Shown here piece by piece: positions 19,298 to 29,901 of a DNA stretch of 64,000 nt. This DNA is from Blastocladiella emersonii ATCC 22665 (lineage: Eukaryota; Blastocladiomycota; Blastocladiomycetes; Blastocladiales; Blastocladiaceae). The stretch is taken from contig JANHCV010000004.1 of the NCBI GenBank assembly GCA_025594325.1, positions 1,550,001 through 1,614,000 on the forward strand. Reading direction: 5' to 3'. The notes under the pieces are model-generated. The model was not told the DNA's origin and ran no database searches. It saw only the letters and a program-made list of their open reading frames with translations. The first letter of the stretch is position 1. Every line of letters starts with the position of its first letter. A program made the translations under genes and the position numbers.

Positions 19298-21921
19298 TCA
19301 ATCATCATCCTCGTCAACGTAGGTCACGGCCACGTTCTCCGGCTCCCGCGGAGCCGCGTTCGGCTGCTTCACGTCCGCGATGAACTGGTCCGTGATAGCG
19401 TTACCGGCGAGGTCGAGCGTCTCGAGGCGCGGGCAGGTGTCCGGGATGGCGCGGAACAGCACCCTCGCACCGACGTCCGACAGCCCGCACCGACCCAATG
19501 ACAGGTTGCGCAGCGAGCGCGGTCCGTCGAAGTTGACCATGCCCGCGTCGCCAAACGGGATCTCGCCGGTCCGCAGCGTGTGGAGCTCGGCAGCGATCCG
19601 GGCGAGCGTCGTGAGCGAGGCGCTGGTCAGCTGCGCGTTGCCGCACAGGCGCAGCTTCTTGAGCGAGCGGGGCAGTTTGGGCACGAGCGCGGCGAGACCT
19701 GCGTCCGTGAGCCGGTTCTTGCGCAGGCTGAGGTCCTTGAGGTTGGGCGGCAGCTTGGCCGCGAGCACCTCGATGTCCGCGTCGGCGAGGTTGTTGTGCG
19801 ACAGGGACAGCTCCTCGAGGCCGGCCGGCAGGTTGGCGACGAGCGCGGCGAACGCGCCCGGGAGGAAGTCGACGCCGTGGATCGTGAGGTCCTGGAGGCC
19901 CTGCGGCAGGCGCGCGGCGATGGCCGTGGCCGCGGCCACGTCGATGGTCAGGTTGGTGTTGTTCTCGACGACGAACATGGCGAGCTTCGGGGTCAGGCAG
20001 TCAGCAAGCTGGCCGAACATGGCCGTGTCGAGACGGACGCTGTCGAAGATCAGCGTGTTCACGCGCTGCCGGGCCGACGTCAGCGCACGGGCGAGGATGC
20101 GGATGCCAGCCGGCGTCAGGATCTTGCTCCGAAGCGTCAGCGAGTCCGACCGGCCGCCGGTGAGGTTCAGGCGACGCTCCCAGATCGTCTTGTCGCCTGT
20201 GCTGGTCGGCGCCTCGAAGCCCGCGAAGAAGACGTCCTACTCCACGACGCAGCGAATGGCGATCCGTCAGCAACGGCTTAGATTCTCGGTTTAGCGCATC
20301 GTACCTGCTCAGAGGGAGCCGGCTGAGGCTGAGGCTGTGCCTGACTGTTAGGCTGCGCGGCCGGTTGAGACTGCTGCGCGGCGGGCGCAGCGGCCGTGGC
20401 TGGAGGCACAGCGGCAGGCACAGCGGTGACGGGCACGGCGGCGGGCGTCGGTCTCGCAGCGGTCACGCTGGCCTCGTAGAGAACCTTGAGCTGGAGCATG
20501 ACGTTGGCCATGGTCGGGCGGCTGGGCGCGTCCGGGGACCAGCACCGCTCGATGATCGTCCAGAGCGAGCCGAGGTACGTGGCCGAGTCTTTGGGGCACG
20601 TCGGGCGCTCGCGGCTGAGCAGCTTCTGCTGGATGACGGTGGCCGAGTCGCCCACGAACGGCGGGGTCCCGCCCATGATCTCGAAGGCGAGCATCCCGAA
20701 CGCGAACACGTCCGCCGCAGGCGTCGCTGCCACGGGGCTGTCACCGAACAGCTCGGGCGCCGTGTACGCGGGCTCGCGCGGGTGGACCGAGAGCGCGCGC
20801 TCGATTGACGTCGGGAAGATGACGGCGTTGCCGTGGCCGTCCATGAGCACCTGCGGCGGGCAGAGGTTGCCGTGCACGACGCTGCTCGCGTGGAGGTGCG
20901 CGAGCCCCTGCGCGACCTGGTAGAGCAGGCGGAGGTGCGCGTCGGGATGGAGCCGGGCGTAGTCGACGAGAGCCTCGGTGAGCGCGTCGCGGAACACGAG
21001 GAACGGCGGCGACGCGAGCGGAGCGAGGCCGAACACGCACGCGAGGTGCGGGTGGGAGACCTTGACCCAGGCCTCGGCGTGTTGCACGGCGGCGACGAGT
21101 TCGTTGAGCGACGGCTTCGCGCGAGCGTGCAGGGACTTGACAGCCACGGACAGGTCGAGATCGAGGCGCGTCGCGGTGGTCCACGCGCCAGCGTTGCGCG
21201 GGCCCGGCTCAGTGAAGAGGTAGCCGAACGTTGTCACGAGCGGCACGGTGTGCGCCTCGGCCAGGACGGACGTCGTGAGTTTGGCCTCGCTATCGAAGGC
21301 GGCCTTGCCCTGCGACAGGTAGCGGGTGGCCGCCGATGCGCAGGAGCGGGTCACGTCGTCGGCGTGCGGGGAGGCCTTAGCGCGGGCGTCGAGGGCGATC
21401 AGGGCCTCGGCCGGCCGGCCGGTCTTGTTGATGCGGAACTTGACCATGGACTGCGTGTGCGTCTCGTACTCGGCCATCTCCTTCATGATGCGCAGCATGT
21501 CGCGGCGCGTGGCGTTCTCGAGCTGCTCGGCGATCTTGTCGAGCGACACCTTGACGCCGGCATCCTTGAGGTCGTTGCCGATGGCAACCACGACGTTGGC
21601 TGCGTTGAGCAGGGAGGTCAGGTGGTTACCGAAGTTGAGGATCTGGTCCACCTCGTTGGCGTCGGGCATCTGCTGCTGCGAGACGCGGGCCGAGTCGACG
21701 GCCGCTCGCAGGGCATGGACGCCGCGGTCGATGAGCTGGACGTGGTTGAGCGGGGCCGGCATCGGCGTGGAAGCTACGGCGTCTTTGAACTTGAGCGAGT
21801 GGGTGGCGATGAAGCGACGGAGCTCCCAGGTCTTGCTCTTCGGCAGCTTCTCGATGCTCTCGCCGAGCTCGGCGAGTGCGGAGAGCGAGAGCGTCGCGCT
21901 CGGTGGACCGGCGGACGGCAT
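19298..21921 (-). CDS. Pseudokinase-leucine-rich repeat fusion protein
   Basis: Exon 1 is 21921-20305 and exon 2 is 20236-19298, joined in phase 0 by a 68-nt intron (GTACGA to GAGTAG), giving 851 aa. The ORF runs further upstream only through a TTG, so I take ATG at 21921 (MPSAGPPS). Residues ~1-220 are helical (LDKIAEQLENATRRDMLRIM). Residues ~230-475 are a TKL-like kinase fold with the VAVKSL lysine (about 262), AYTAPELFG, DVFAFGMLAFEIMGG and RPTMANVMLQLK. HRD is replaced by HGN, the Asn of the loop by Gln (LCPPQ), and DFG is missing (VIFPTS). It is therefore predicted to be catalytically dead. After a Pro/Gln linker, residues ~600-830 carry RNI-like LRRs (LEELSLSHNNLADADIEVL). The tail is acidic (DEDDD). 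Confidence 0.85.
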
Positions 21922-22424
21922 GGTTGATGCGTTCTTCAAGTGTGTGATACGTTGCTCCAGTCCTGAGGGGGGAGTTGCAGTTCAGCGAGCAGGAGCTCCA
22001 ATTTATACCTTCTCCGTGATCGTGGTTTATTGCCCAGCTCACTTTCACCGCCTTGAGGGTAGACAGATGGACAAATCATGGACAGAGTACAGCCCTTGTC
22101 TCGGTCCGCATTGGAAAGGATCAACCGGGAGAAGGCTCAGAACAACGGAGAACAACGGGCCGCGCAAGGTGCGTGCGAGCGGTAACGCGTGAGACGCGAG
22201 ACATGCGAGACGCGTTGCGATATCACGTGTGGCGCGCTGATCCGACCAACGCGGCGCGAGTCACCCGCCCGCGGCTGCGCACGGCGCCGCCCGCCTTCGC
22301 CCTCACCCCCTCGGACCCCCGCACCGACTTGGCCGCCATCGCAGCCTCCCCGCTCGACCAAGCAAGGCCCCACGCCGCTACGCGTTACCACGTAACTGCA
22401 CCAAGAACCACCACCACCACCACC
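21922..22424. promoter_or_regulatory. Divergent promoter, pseudokinase gene and TUDOR gene 1
   Basis: A 503-bp spacer between two outward-facing starts. Besides the TATA-like site it has ACGCGT at 22185-22190 and 22210-22215, within a cluster of GAGACGCG-like words. No coding segment was recognised. Confidence 0.4.
22001..22007 (-). promoter_or_regulatory. TATA-like box of the pseudokinase gene
   Basis: TATAAAT on the minus strand lies about 80 bp upstream of ATG 21921. Position and sequence fit a core promoter, but this is a motif match only. Confidence 0.45.
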
Positions 22425-22841
22425 ATGTCATCGACCCGCCGCGGCCACGCGCACGAGGACGTGCCCGAGGAGCACGTTGCCGTCGACGAGCTCGACCTGG
22501 GCGGCGTGCTCAAGCTGCACCCGGGCGACCGCGTCGTGTACCACGTCATCGGCGGCGGCAGCGAGAAGACGCCGACCGCGACGGGCACGGTCGAGGAGAT
22601 CCTGATCGCCGACTTCGACATGGGCCACGGCCGCCACGCGCACGCGAGCGAGCGCGACCCGCGCCTCGTCATCCGCAACGACCACACCCAGAAGACCACG
22701 CCGTACAAGGCCGAAGCCATTGTCGGGCTCGCCGACGACGCGACGGGCGAGGCGTCGGCCACGGGCGAGGTCGAGATCGTCGAGGACTCGGCCGGCGCCG
22801 ACGACGACGCCGAGTACGTCGACGACGAGCTCGTGTCGTGA
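22425..22841 (+). CDS. HVA1-type TUDOR domain protein, copy 1
   Basis: A single exon of 138 aa. The ORF extends upstream, but ATG at 22425 follows CCACCACCACC and matches the start of the neighbouring paralogue. Residues ~28-95 form a small beta domain, with LKLHPGDRVVYHVIGG, TATGTVEEIL, DPRLVIRNDHTQKTTPYKAEAIVGL. This matches the hypervirulence-associated protein TUDOR family: a GD.V.Y...GG start, a TGTV strand and Y....I at the end. Copy 1 adds an acidic C-terminal tail (EDSAGADDDAEYVDDELVS) missing from copy 2. Such proteins are small and probably soluble, and their binding partner is not established. It is in direct tandem with the next gene, 418 bp away. Confidence 0.85.
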   Translation: MSSTRRGHAHEDVPEEHVAVDELDLGGVLKLHPGDRVVYHVIGGGSEKTPTATGTVEEILIADFDMGHGRHAHASERDPRLVIRNDHTQKTTPYKAEAIVGLADDATGEASATGEVEIVEDSAGADDDAEYVDDELVS

Positions 22842-23259
22842 GCGCGCCGCGTCGCGTCACCCAATCAAGCGGCGGCCACGGCGGCGGCCATGGCCCGCGC
22901 GAGTGTGCTTTGTTGTGCCCGATAGTGTATTCCCATGGTGATGATGAATCACGAGCCGATTTTTCCTTGGTCTCATCTCGGTGTGCTCATGCATGTGTCT
23001 CAGAGATCGGGGCGTGCCCCGTGTTTGGCGCTCATCAAGGCGTCGACGCGTCGCTTAGCCGCCGATCACCGCCGAACGCTCATCAGCGGCCATGCATCCC
23101 CTTGGCCGTGCTGACGTGCCTCGGCGCCCTGCCCATCGCTGCCCTGCCCATGCCCGCCGCCGCCATAAAAGCGCGCGCGCCCCCGCGGCCGCCCCCGCTC
23201 TCTCCTTGCCACGCACCGCCCGACGGAACGCACACGCATAAACCACCACTGCCACCACC
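22842..23259. promoter_or_regulatory. Spacer between TUDOR paralogues with TATA-like site
   Basis: A 418-bp spacer. CATAAAAG near 23163, about 95 bp before the second ATG, is a good TATA-like core promoter site. Nothing else was recognised. Confidence 0.4.
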
Positions 23260-23574
23260 ATGTCTTCGACCCGCCGCCACTCGCACGAGGACGTCCCCGA
23301 GGAGCACCACCCGATCGACGAGCTCGACTGCGACTCGTACAAGCTGCACGCCGGCGACCGCGTCAAGTACCACCCGATCGGCGGCGCCGACTCGACCGAC
23401 ACGCCGACGACCACGGGCACGGTCCAGGAGATCCTCGTGGAGCCCTTCGACATTGGGCACGGCCGCCACGCGCACGCGAGCAAGAACGACCCGCGCGTCG
23501 TCATCAAGTGCGACAACACGGGGAAGACCACCGCCTACAAGCCCGGCAACATCATCGGCCTCGCCGACGACTAA
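23260..23574 (+). CDS. HVA1-type TUDOR domain protein, copy 2
   Basis: A single exon of 104 aa, starting at ATG 23260 after CCACCACC. It shares MSSTRR, HEDVPEEH and DELD with copy 1, then YKLHAGDRVKYHPIGG, TTTGTVQEIL, GHGRHAHASKNDPRVVIKCD and KTTAYKPGNIIGLADD. It stops directly after the domain, so it is the minimal form of the family. High similarity over the whole domain shows a tandem duplication, with copy 1 gaining (or copy 2 losing) an acidic tail. Confidence 0.88.
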   Translation: MSSTRRHSHEDVPEEHHPIDELDCDSYKLHAGDRVKYHPIGGADSTDTPTTTGTVQEILVEPFDIGHGRHAHASKNDPRVVIKCDNTGKTTAYKPGNIIGLADD

Positions 23575-23713
23575 TTCGGGCCGCAAGTCGTCGTTCGTCG
23601 CCGTGTGTCGCTCGCCGTGGCCGTGGGTCGTGGGTCGTGGTCGCGGTGTCGGCGTCGGCGTCGCGCGCGCGTAAGCGAGCGGCCGGCGTGTCGCTCGAGT
23701 TGTGTTTTTGTCT

Positions 23714-23953
23714 AGTTGTGTCATCCATTCATTTCTCCCACCCTGTGCCTCGCCCTCAATGTAATTCCCCGTGGATGGCCGACCTGATCGTCTCTAGCGG
23801 TGCTGGTGGCGTGCGGTGAGACCTCGGCGAGCGAGTGAGTGAGTGGGCCCGCTTGGTCCTCGAGCGACGGCGTGAGCGAGAAGCGCGCGAAGCGCGTGAA
23901 TCGAGCAGGAAGAAGTGTGGGTGGTGAGCCGGAAGCGTGGGAGGGTCGACGCG
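23714..23953. repeat. Dispersed repeat, copy A
   Basis: This ~240-bp stretch aligns to 27651-27875 on the same strand. Both begin AGTTGTGTCAT, share GTAATTCCCCGTGGATGGCC, then CTCGGCGAGCGAG, a GTGAGCGA stretch, GGTGAGCCGGAA and ACGCG. Each copy lies downstream of the 3' end of a plus-strand gene. There are no terminal inverted repeats or coding capacity. Confidence 0.8.
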
Positions 23954-24369
23954 TGAAGCCCGAGACGGTCCCGCTTCGCGAGAAACCGACGCGCTCGTTC
24001 GCCGCTCTTTGCCGCTCACTCGCATCACCATGTACACGCTCGACGACTTGATGAGGCTACATGCAACCCATGCAATGAACACGGATCCGACGACGGGTGT
24101 GGTCGGGAAGGCTCGTCGCGCACATCAAATGTGGCATCACGGGCATGCTGCTTTCGCTCGTGTGTCACTCCGCCCACGGCCACGACTCAGTTCGGAGGCG
24201 CGCAGCGGAGGTACAGCGTGCTTCGGATGCTCGTGGTGGCGGTCTGTCCCCGTCGTTGACGGTCTTCCTGCTTCTCGATCACTCGCTCGTCCCTGAAGTC
24301 CATGAGTGGTACACGCTCGCACGTGGTGCGCCGCCGCTGGGAGCGGATGCCCACGTATTAATATTGCTA

Positions 24370-24880
24370 CAGCGCGGCCTCGGCTTCGAGCACGGCATGC
24401 GGCCGGCTTCTTCTCCTCGGGGCGTGACCGTGCATGAAAACCTCGAAGAGCTTGCTCTCCGTTACATATTGCTGGGCTACCGCCGCCAACTCCGAGACGG
24501 GCGGAAACGGCTCGGACATGAGAGCTCCGTACTCGCACCCACCTTGGCCGCTCGTGACCCTTGTACGCCGTGACATCAGGCCCCGATGCACTCGCAGCAA
24601 ATCCTCCGAGGCGATCTACACGACGGCCAGGAGCTCGAGGCGACGCATTGGATCGCCGAATTATGCGATGCTCACGCGCGTGGTGCGTCGCGACTCCAAG
24701 AACGCGTCTAGATCGCCTAAACATCCCACTTCGATGTTAACGTTCATGACACCCACATGTAGTGTTAATCGACTTGCAGCATTATGGCCTCGGGGTGATC
24801 CTCGACACGCTGGTCAAGGTGGGTCGGCCGATCCGTCAGCACGGCGTACCCCTTCACCACGGTAGCCGCCAAGCTCGCTC
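24370..24880 (-). pseudogene. Possible decayed coding segment, family unknown
   Basis: On the minus strand, pieces such as VKGYAVLTDRPTHLDQRVED (near 24865-24800) and SEPFPPVSELAAVAQQYVTESK (near 24530-24450) look protein-like. They are separated by stops, and I could not build one convincing spliced gene from them. It may be a pseudogene or a gene with introns I failed to place. No family recognised. Confidence 0.25.
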
Positions 24881-25700
24881 GGTCAAGTCGACAAGCGCGT
24901 TTTCTCCTCCTTCAAAGCTCGATCACGTCCTATATACTTATTCTGCGTGGTCGTTGATGCTCAAAGTTCGTGATCGGCCATTCCGTTGCAGATCGTCCCG
25001 CGCGGTGGACGCGACGCGCCACCTCCGTGCCTGAACACGTGTAATTCAGCCGACGCGCCTGGCCACCTGACTTGGCCGAAGCGCTCCCCTCACAGGCCCG
25101 ATCCGCAGTTGACGTATGAGGCGCAGTCATGGGATGCCAGAGCCACCGCCCGCAAGCCGGCCTCGGGCGCCGCCACTCGCAGCGCTGACTCGCTGATCGT
25201 CACGCTTTCATGTCACACTCGCGCAGACCAGTCAGTCGCGGGCTGGTGCCTGCAATGCGCGCGCTCGCGAGCGCACCCTCAAAGCGCCGGGCGACCCGCC
25301 CACTCTCCTCTCGCTCCTCACTTGAGTGCATTTTGCCCGTTCAAGACGTATTCAAGTTGTCCGACAAGACAGACCCCCCAAGCACCTCTTCCTCGCCGCC
25401 TTCTGTACCGACTCAACCTCGGTGCACCTCGCTTCGACGAAGAACCCACGCCAAGCTGCAGCAGTACTACCAGACCGTCCCCGCGCGTCCGTCGCCCCCG
25501 CCGCCGTCGTCATCTCCACGCCGGCCTCCAGCAACCGACACGCCTCGGTCTACTACTTCTGCCTCTCGGTGTAACCTCGGCCGCCTCTTTGACGGTCGAC
25601 CCCCGTGAGCTCCGCACCATCGACACCCGTCCTCGGTCGCAGCTCGCCGCCCCACACGGCCTTTGTGCTCATCGACCTGTTCATCGCCTGCATCCTCACC

Positions 25701-27256
25701 ATGCACGTCAAGTCGTTTGCCGCCGCCAAGGTCAACCCGGCCGCCGCCGCCTCGCCGGCGCTGCTCGCTTGCGCGAAGCCCGTGCGCAACGAGGCCGCCG
25801 CCCCCGCCTCCACGGTCGAGACCAAGCTCACGCTCCTCGGCCACATCAAGGCCCGCGCCATGGCCGGCGTCCGCCGCATGGTGCCCGGCCGCAACAACAA
25901 GCAGCAGCAGCAGCACTCGCGCGACGCCGCCGTCAAGGCCGCCGCCGCGGCGCAGCTGGCCATCAAGAACCAAATCGCGCAGCGCCAGCTGTTCATGCTC
26001 ATGGAGCGCAACGCCAAGGCCGGTGCCACCGTCGCGGCCCCGGCGGCCACGCTCAAGATCCCGGTCTCGCGCGCCGCGTCCGAGGCCATCATCGACGCCG
26101 GCAAGATCAACCACTCCGGCCCCGACGCCGTGCCCGCTGTGCCGCACGTCCAGGCCGTCGAGATCCAGGCCGCGGTCGACAACGGCGATTCGGCCGTCGT
26201 CGACACGGCGCCCGCCGCCGTGCCTTCCGTCGTGCCGTCGCTCGGCTCGGCGGGTCCGTACCCGTCGCCGCTCTTCACGATGCCCAGTTTCGCCTCGTTC
26301 GACCTCGGCCTCGACAAGATGTTCACGGGCGCCTCCGACTCGGTCGCCGAGCACTCGGAGGCTAGCTCGGGTACCGGTTCGGGTACGCTTTCGACTCGTG
26401 TGCCTCATTACGTTGTGCGTGGTCACTGACTTTGCTTCCCGCTCGTTCTACAGAGGACTCGCTCGACACGATCTCGGTCATCACCTCGGCCGACGACATC
26501 GTCGCCAAGGAGGAGGAGGAGGCCGTAGTCGCCGCCATGGACAAGGGCCGCCGCGACTCGGGCGCCGGCCAGGAGGTCCCGGCGCCGCGGGCGCCAACCG
26601 CGCCAGCTCTCTCAGCCATCCTCTCCACGCCGTACGACCCAGTCGCGTTCGAGACGTCCGTGGCCGCGACCATGGTGGCCATCGACAAGCTCGTCGCCAA
26701 GTTCCCGTCGTTTCTCGAGGACGCGGCGGACAAGGCCCTGATCCTCGCAAAGGAGTTTGCGCCGTCGTGCAACGCCAGCGAGCTGTTCGTCTACCACCGC
26801 GCCAACAAGTACGTGCGGCCCGCGTGCTCGATGCACGGCAACGTCATCCTCGCGTGCCCGCTCGACGTTTTCCGTGGACTCGCGCCGGAGCGCCTCGTCG
26901 CGCTCGCGTACGACCAGCAGCCCGGTGCGACCGTCCCGAGCCAGCGCGCGTCCACGCAGGTCGACTTCACAACCCACTTCCGCGCCGTCTCCAAGGCGCT
27001 CCCGCAGGACAGCTTCACGATGCGCCTCGGCGTCCTCGACAAGGTGGCCGCGCTCCGCCCGCAGTACTGGGCCGTGGCGCTCGTGTTCGGGTTCGTGTTC
27101 ATGCACGCGGGCCACAGCCTCGAGGCGACCATGGACGCGCTCAACGTGCTGTGGTGGTCGCCGACCCCGGCCAAGGACAGCTTCGCCGTGTTCCTCATGG
27201 GGTCCGCCACGGCGCCGCTGCCACCGACCACATCGTCGCCCGCGTCGTCGACTTGA
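25701..27256 (+). CDS. Hypothetical protein, two exons
   Basis: Exon 1 is 25701-26382 and exon 2 is 26454-27256, joined by a 71-nt intron (GTACGC to CTACAG), giving 494 aa. The upstream ORF extension begins at a GTG, so I chose ATG 25701 (MHVKSFAAAKVN). A donor at 26371 would keep the same frame and is an alternative. Residues 1-230 are Ala-rich with a basic Gln run. Residues ~290-480 look globular: FETSVAATMVAIDKLVAKF, AKEFAPSCNASELFVYHRAN, LDVFRGLAPERLVALAYDQ, YWAVALVFGFVFMHAGHSLE. The last of these is hydrophobic but contains His and probably forms a buried helix. No family recognised. Confidence 0.7.
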
Positions 27257-28091
27257 TCCGACGCGGACGGGCGGCGGTCTCTCGTGCCACGGCATCGACT
27301 TCACTACCGTCAAGCTCGGCTCTCGGAGACGGCCATCGTTTGGACCGGTCAGAGTGCGCGCCGATCAAGGCGGGGACGGGCAGCTCGCATCGCTGCCCGC
27401 TGACACGACTGCGCTGGTCGCAAGTATCGTGTCTAGATACGGGCATTTGGAAGCCTGAATAGATTTGGTTATTTTGTTGTTCATATCATTGCGTCTTCAG
27501 GCCGTGGAACTGGCCGTGGTCATGACGGCCTCGAGCTGCGGAAGTACGCTTGATTGCATCGTCGCCACCCTGGTTCCGCGGCCGGAACTGATGATGGCCA
27601 CAGTGATGTTGCTCCAGTCTGCCCTGTGACGCTCAACGAGTCGTCTCGTCAGTTGTGTCATTCACTCCCTCCCTCCCCATTCCTGGTCTCGCTCTCAACG
27701 TAATTCCCCGTGGATGGCCGACCCGATCGTCCCTCGACATGTGCTAGTGGTTTGCAACGGGAACTCGGCGAGCGAGCGAGTGAGCGGGCACGCTCGGGCC
27801 TCGCGCGACGGTGTGAGCGACAGCGTAAGCAAGAAGCGTGTGGGGTGAGCCGGAAACGTTGGAGAAAACGACGCGCCAACTAAGCAGTGCGCGTGGATAT
27901 CGCTGGAGGCGACGCGCTGGCACTCGACGAGAGTGTTGATGAGGGCCAGGGCACCGTCACACTCAAGAGTCATCTCACTCGTGGTGCAGTCGTAGCTCGT
28001 CGACGCGACGCGGTGCCATTCGCAGCGGAGACGTTGGACGGGTACCCAAAAGGCAGATCTGCATTCAAAATGTCCACGACGAGCACCGAGC
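27257..28091. other. Intergenic region with repeat copy B
   Basis: About 0.8 kb between convergent gene ends. It contains repeat copy B at 27651-27875. ORFs here are short and lack features. Confidence 0.5.
27651..27875. repeat. Dispersed repeat, copy B
   Basis: This is the partner of 23714-23953 in direct orientation, ~225 bp. The best conserved block is around 27698-27730 (TAATTCCCCGTGGATGGCCG). The copies differ by many substitutions and small indels, so the duplication is not recent. Confidence 0.8.
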
Positions 28092-28978
28092 TCACCCGAC
28101 CATGGACCGCTTGCGGCCGCGTAGCCGGACTACACAACCCGCAATCGCCAAGTCAGCCCTACCCGCCCTCCCTCCCCACACCCAGACTCGCGTACCCTCT
28201 TCGAGCTTGTCAATCACCGGTTTCGCGAGCGCGGCGCCGGCCTCGGCCTCGTACGCGGCGAGGATCGCGTCGACCATGACACGCTCGAGGCGCGGGTGGG
28301 TGCTGCGAATCGCGCGCTCGAGAACGTAGAGGTCGACGCCCTTGTCCTCGGCGAGCGTGGTGACGGTGGCGAGGCCAAAGTCGATGACAACGAGGTCGCG
28401 CGGGTCGCCGTTGCGCACCACGAGGTTGGACGTCGTCAGGTCGCCGTGCACCAGGTCGATCCGGTGCAGCGCGGCGACGGCGCGGCCGATGCCTGCGCAC
28501 AGCGCGTCTAGGGGTGGAGGGGACGCGTGGTCAGAGCCGGTATCGGCAAGGTGACGCGGAAGAACGTACTGAGCGACTCGCCGTGCTCCTCCTGCTCACC
28601 GTGCTCAACGACCCAGTCGCGCGCGGTCCGCCCAGGAATCTCCTCCATGGTGAGCGTCATGCGGTCGAGGTCGACGAACAGGACGCGCGGGGTGTCGACG
28701 CTGGCGACGGTGCGCGCGCGGTGCAGGGCGCGGGCCTCCTGCAGCAGGCGCGACTTGGTGAGCTTGGCGTCGAGCGCCGGGTGGCGGTACGCCTTGGTGA
28801 AGCGCTCCTTGGTCACGGCCGGGATGCCGAGCGTGGCATGGCGGAAGATGCGCTACGCGGAAGGCGAGGCGCGATGGCACGCGCGCGCGGGTACACGATC
28901 AGATCCATGGATGGTGACAGATTGCATTGCAGCGAGTGAGCTCACCCCTTCGGCGCCCTGCTTGATGAGCTCGGCCAT
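28092..28978 (-). CDS. BUD32: BUD32/PRPK kinase of the KEOPS complex
   Basis: Exons 28978-28946, 28852-28570, 28507-28196 and 28129-28092 give 221 aa, full length for the family. It begins MAELIKQGAEGRIFR, then KERFTKAYRHPALDAKLT (the Bud32 stretch with the ATP-contact lysine region). The catalytic loop is HGDLTTSN at residues 126-133 and the metal loop VIDFGLA. The small last exon supplies the hallmark C terminus RLRGRKRSMVG. The intron joins (93, 62 and 66 nt) each restore conserved sequence. Family knowledge: Bud32 acts with Kae1, Cgi121 and Pcc1 in t6A modification of tRNAs reading ANN codons, mainly as an ATPase. It is divergent with RPC9, starts 152 bp apart. Confidence 0.95.
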
Positions 28979-29130
28979 GGCGGGATGCGGGTTAGAGAGC
29001 GCGGCTCGTCGCGGGCAAGGCGGATCATCACGTGTCGCTCTGTCTGCGCTGCTGCCCTCGTTGCTGCCGTCGTCCCTCGCCCTTTCTCTCCCGGATCAGC
29101 TCATCCAACGAACCAAACCCCCACCCTGCC

Positions 29131-29684
29131 ATGGAGTGCATCAACCCGCAAAAGGCGCTGCTATCGAACTACGAGGTGTACGCGCTGCTGCAGTCCAAAC
29201 GGGCCGAGGCGGCGGCGGCGGCCAAGCGCGGGCCCAAGCCCGACAAGGGCGACAAGGCGGCCAAGGCCAAGAAGCAGGGCATGGCCGTCGAGCGCGAGGT
29301 GTACTACTACCTGACCAAGGTGCACGACGTTGCGACGCACTGGTCCGCCGAGAACGTGACGGCGTACCTCGAGGCCATGGCCCACTACAAGCTGCTCAAG
29401 GGCGAGAAGCTGATGCTGCTCAATGTGCGGCCACGGAACCTCGTTGGCCTGTTGACGGTGCGTCATCCCCTTCCTGTGTCGTCGCCCTGTCCGATAGCTG
29501 ACCGCTCGAGCAATCGCGCGTGTAGTGTATCGAGGAAGCCGACGACCGCTTCGACAACGACGAGCTGGCGGGCATCCTCGAGGTCCTCGACACGACGCTG
29601 CCGCTGCCGATGCTGGAGGACGAGGAGATGGCAGAAGCCGGCGCCGCCGAGCCCGAGGAGACCATGGCCATGGACGAAGACTGA
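29131..29684 (+). CDS. RPC9: RNA polymerase III subunit RPC9 (CRCP/Rpc17)
   Basis: Exons 29131-29457 and 29526-29684 give 161 aa. The intron is GTGCGT to TGTAG (68 nt), phase 0. The N terminus MECINPQKALLSNYEVYALL matches the CRCP/Rpc17 signature (ALLSNYEV). A basic loop rich in Lys follows, then the HRDC-like helices VYYYLTKVHDVATHW and YKLLKGEKLMLLNVRPRN. The C terminus is EEADDRFDNDELAGILEVLDTTLP and an acidic tail. Family knowledge: with Rpc25 (Rpc8) it forms the stalk of Pol III that contacts TFIIIB, homologous to Rpb4/7. Confidence 0.92.
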
Positions 29685-29817
29685 CCCTGTCGTCATTGCT
29701 CGCTGATACACAAACACGTTGAAAGCCTTCGATCTGCATTCTCTCAAACCAGCACCCTTGCGCGAACCGCTTGCCTCGCGGGTGCGAGACACGGCGTGAC
29801 TCCCGCGTGATTTCGCG

Positions 29818-29838
29818 ACGCGTCCTTTGTCGACGCGT
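29818..29838. promoter_or_regulatory. Paired MluI-box motifs
   Basis: ACGCGT at 29818-29823 and again at 29833-29838, 64-84 bp upstream of ATG 29902. Each is preceded by CG. The paired arrangement resembles MCB clusters in other fungi. Motif evidence only. Confidence 0.35.
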
Positions 29839-29901
29839 TCTCCTGCTCCGCCCGAAACCCCATGCACCGCGAATGAACTGAGCCCCCCGTAACCCGATGC
29901 A

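Larger units (their letters stand above)
23575..25700. other. Gene-poor 2.1-kb region with repeat copy A and coding-like debris
   Basis: Between TUDOR copy 2 and the next gene I find no intact gene. Base composition is visibly less GC-rich around 24340-24980 than in neighbouring genes. Repeat copy A is at 23714-23953. A minus-strand stretch near 24600-24380 reads like protein (SEPFPPVSELAAVAQQYVTE), preceded by other coding-like pieces broken by stops. The last ~400 bp are CT-rich and probably the promoter and 5' UTR of the 25701 gene. Confidence 0.45.

Noticed and set aside
21922-21939. Longer start for the pseudokinase gene
   Set aside because: The extension begins at TTG, not ATG. ATG 21921 has a TATA-like site about 80 bp upstream.
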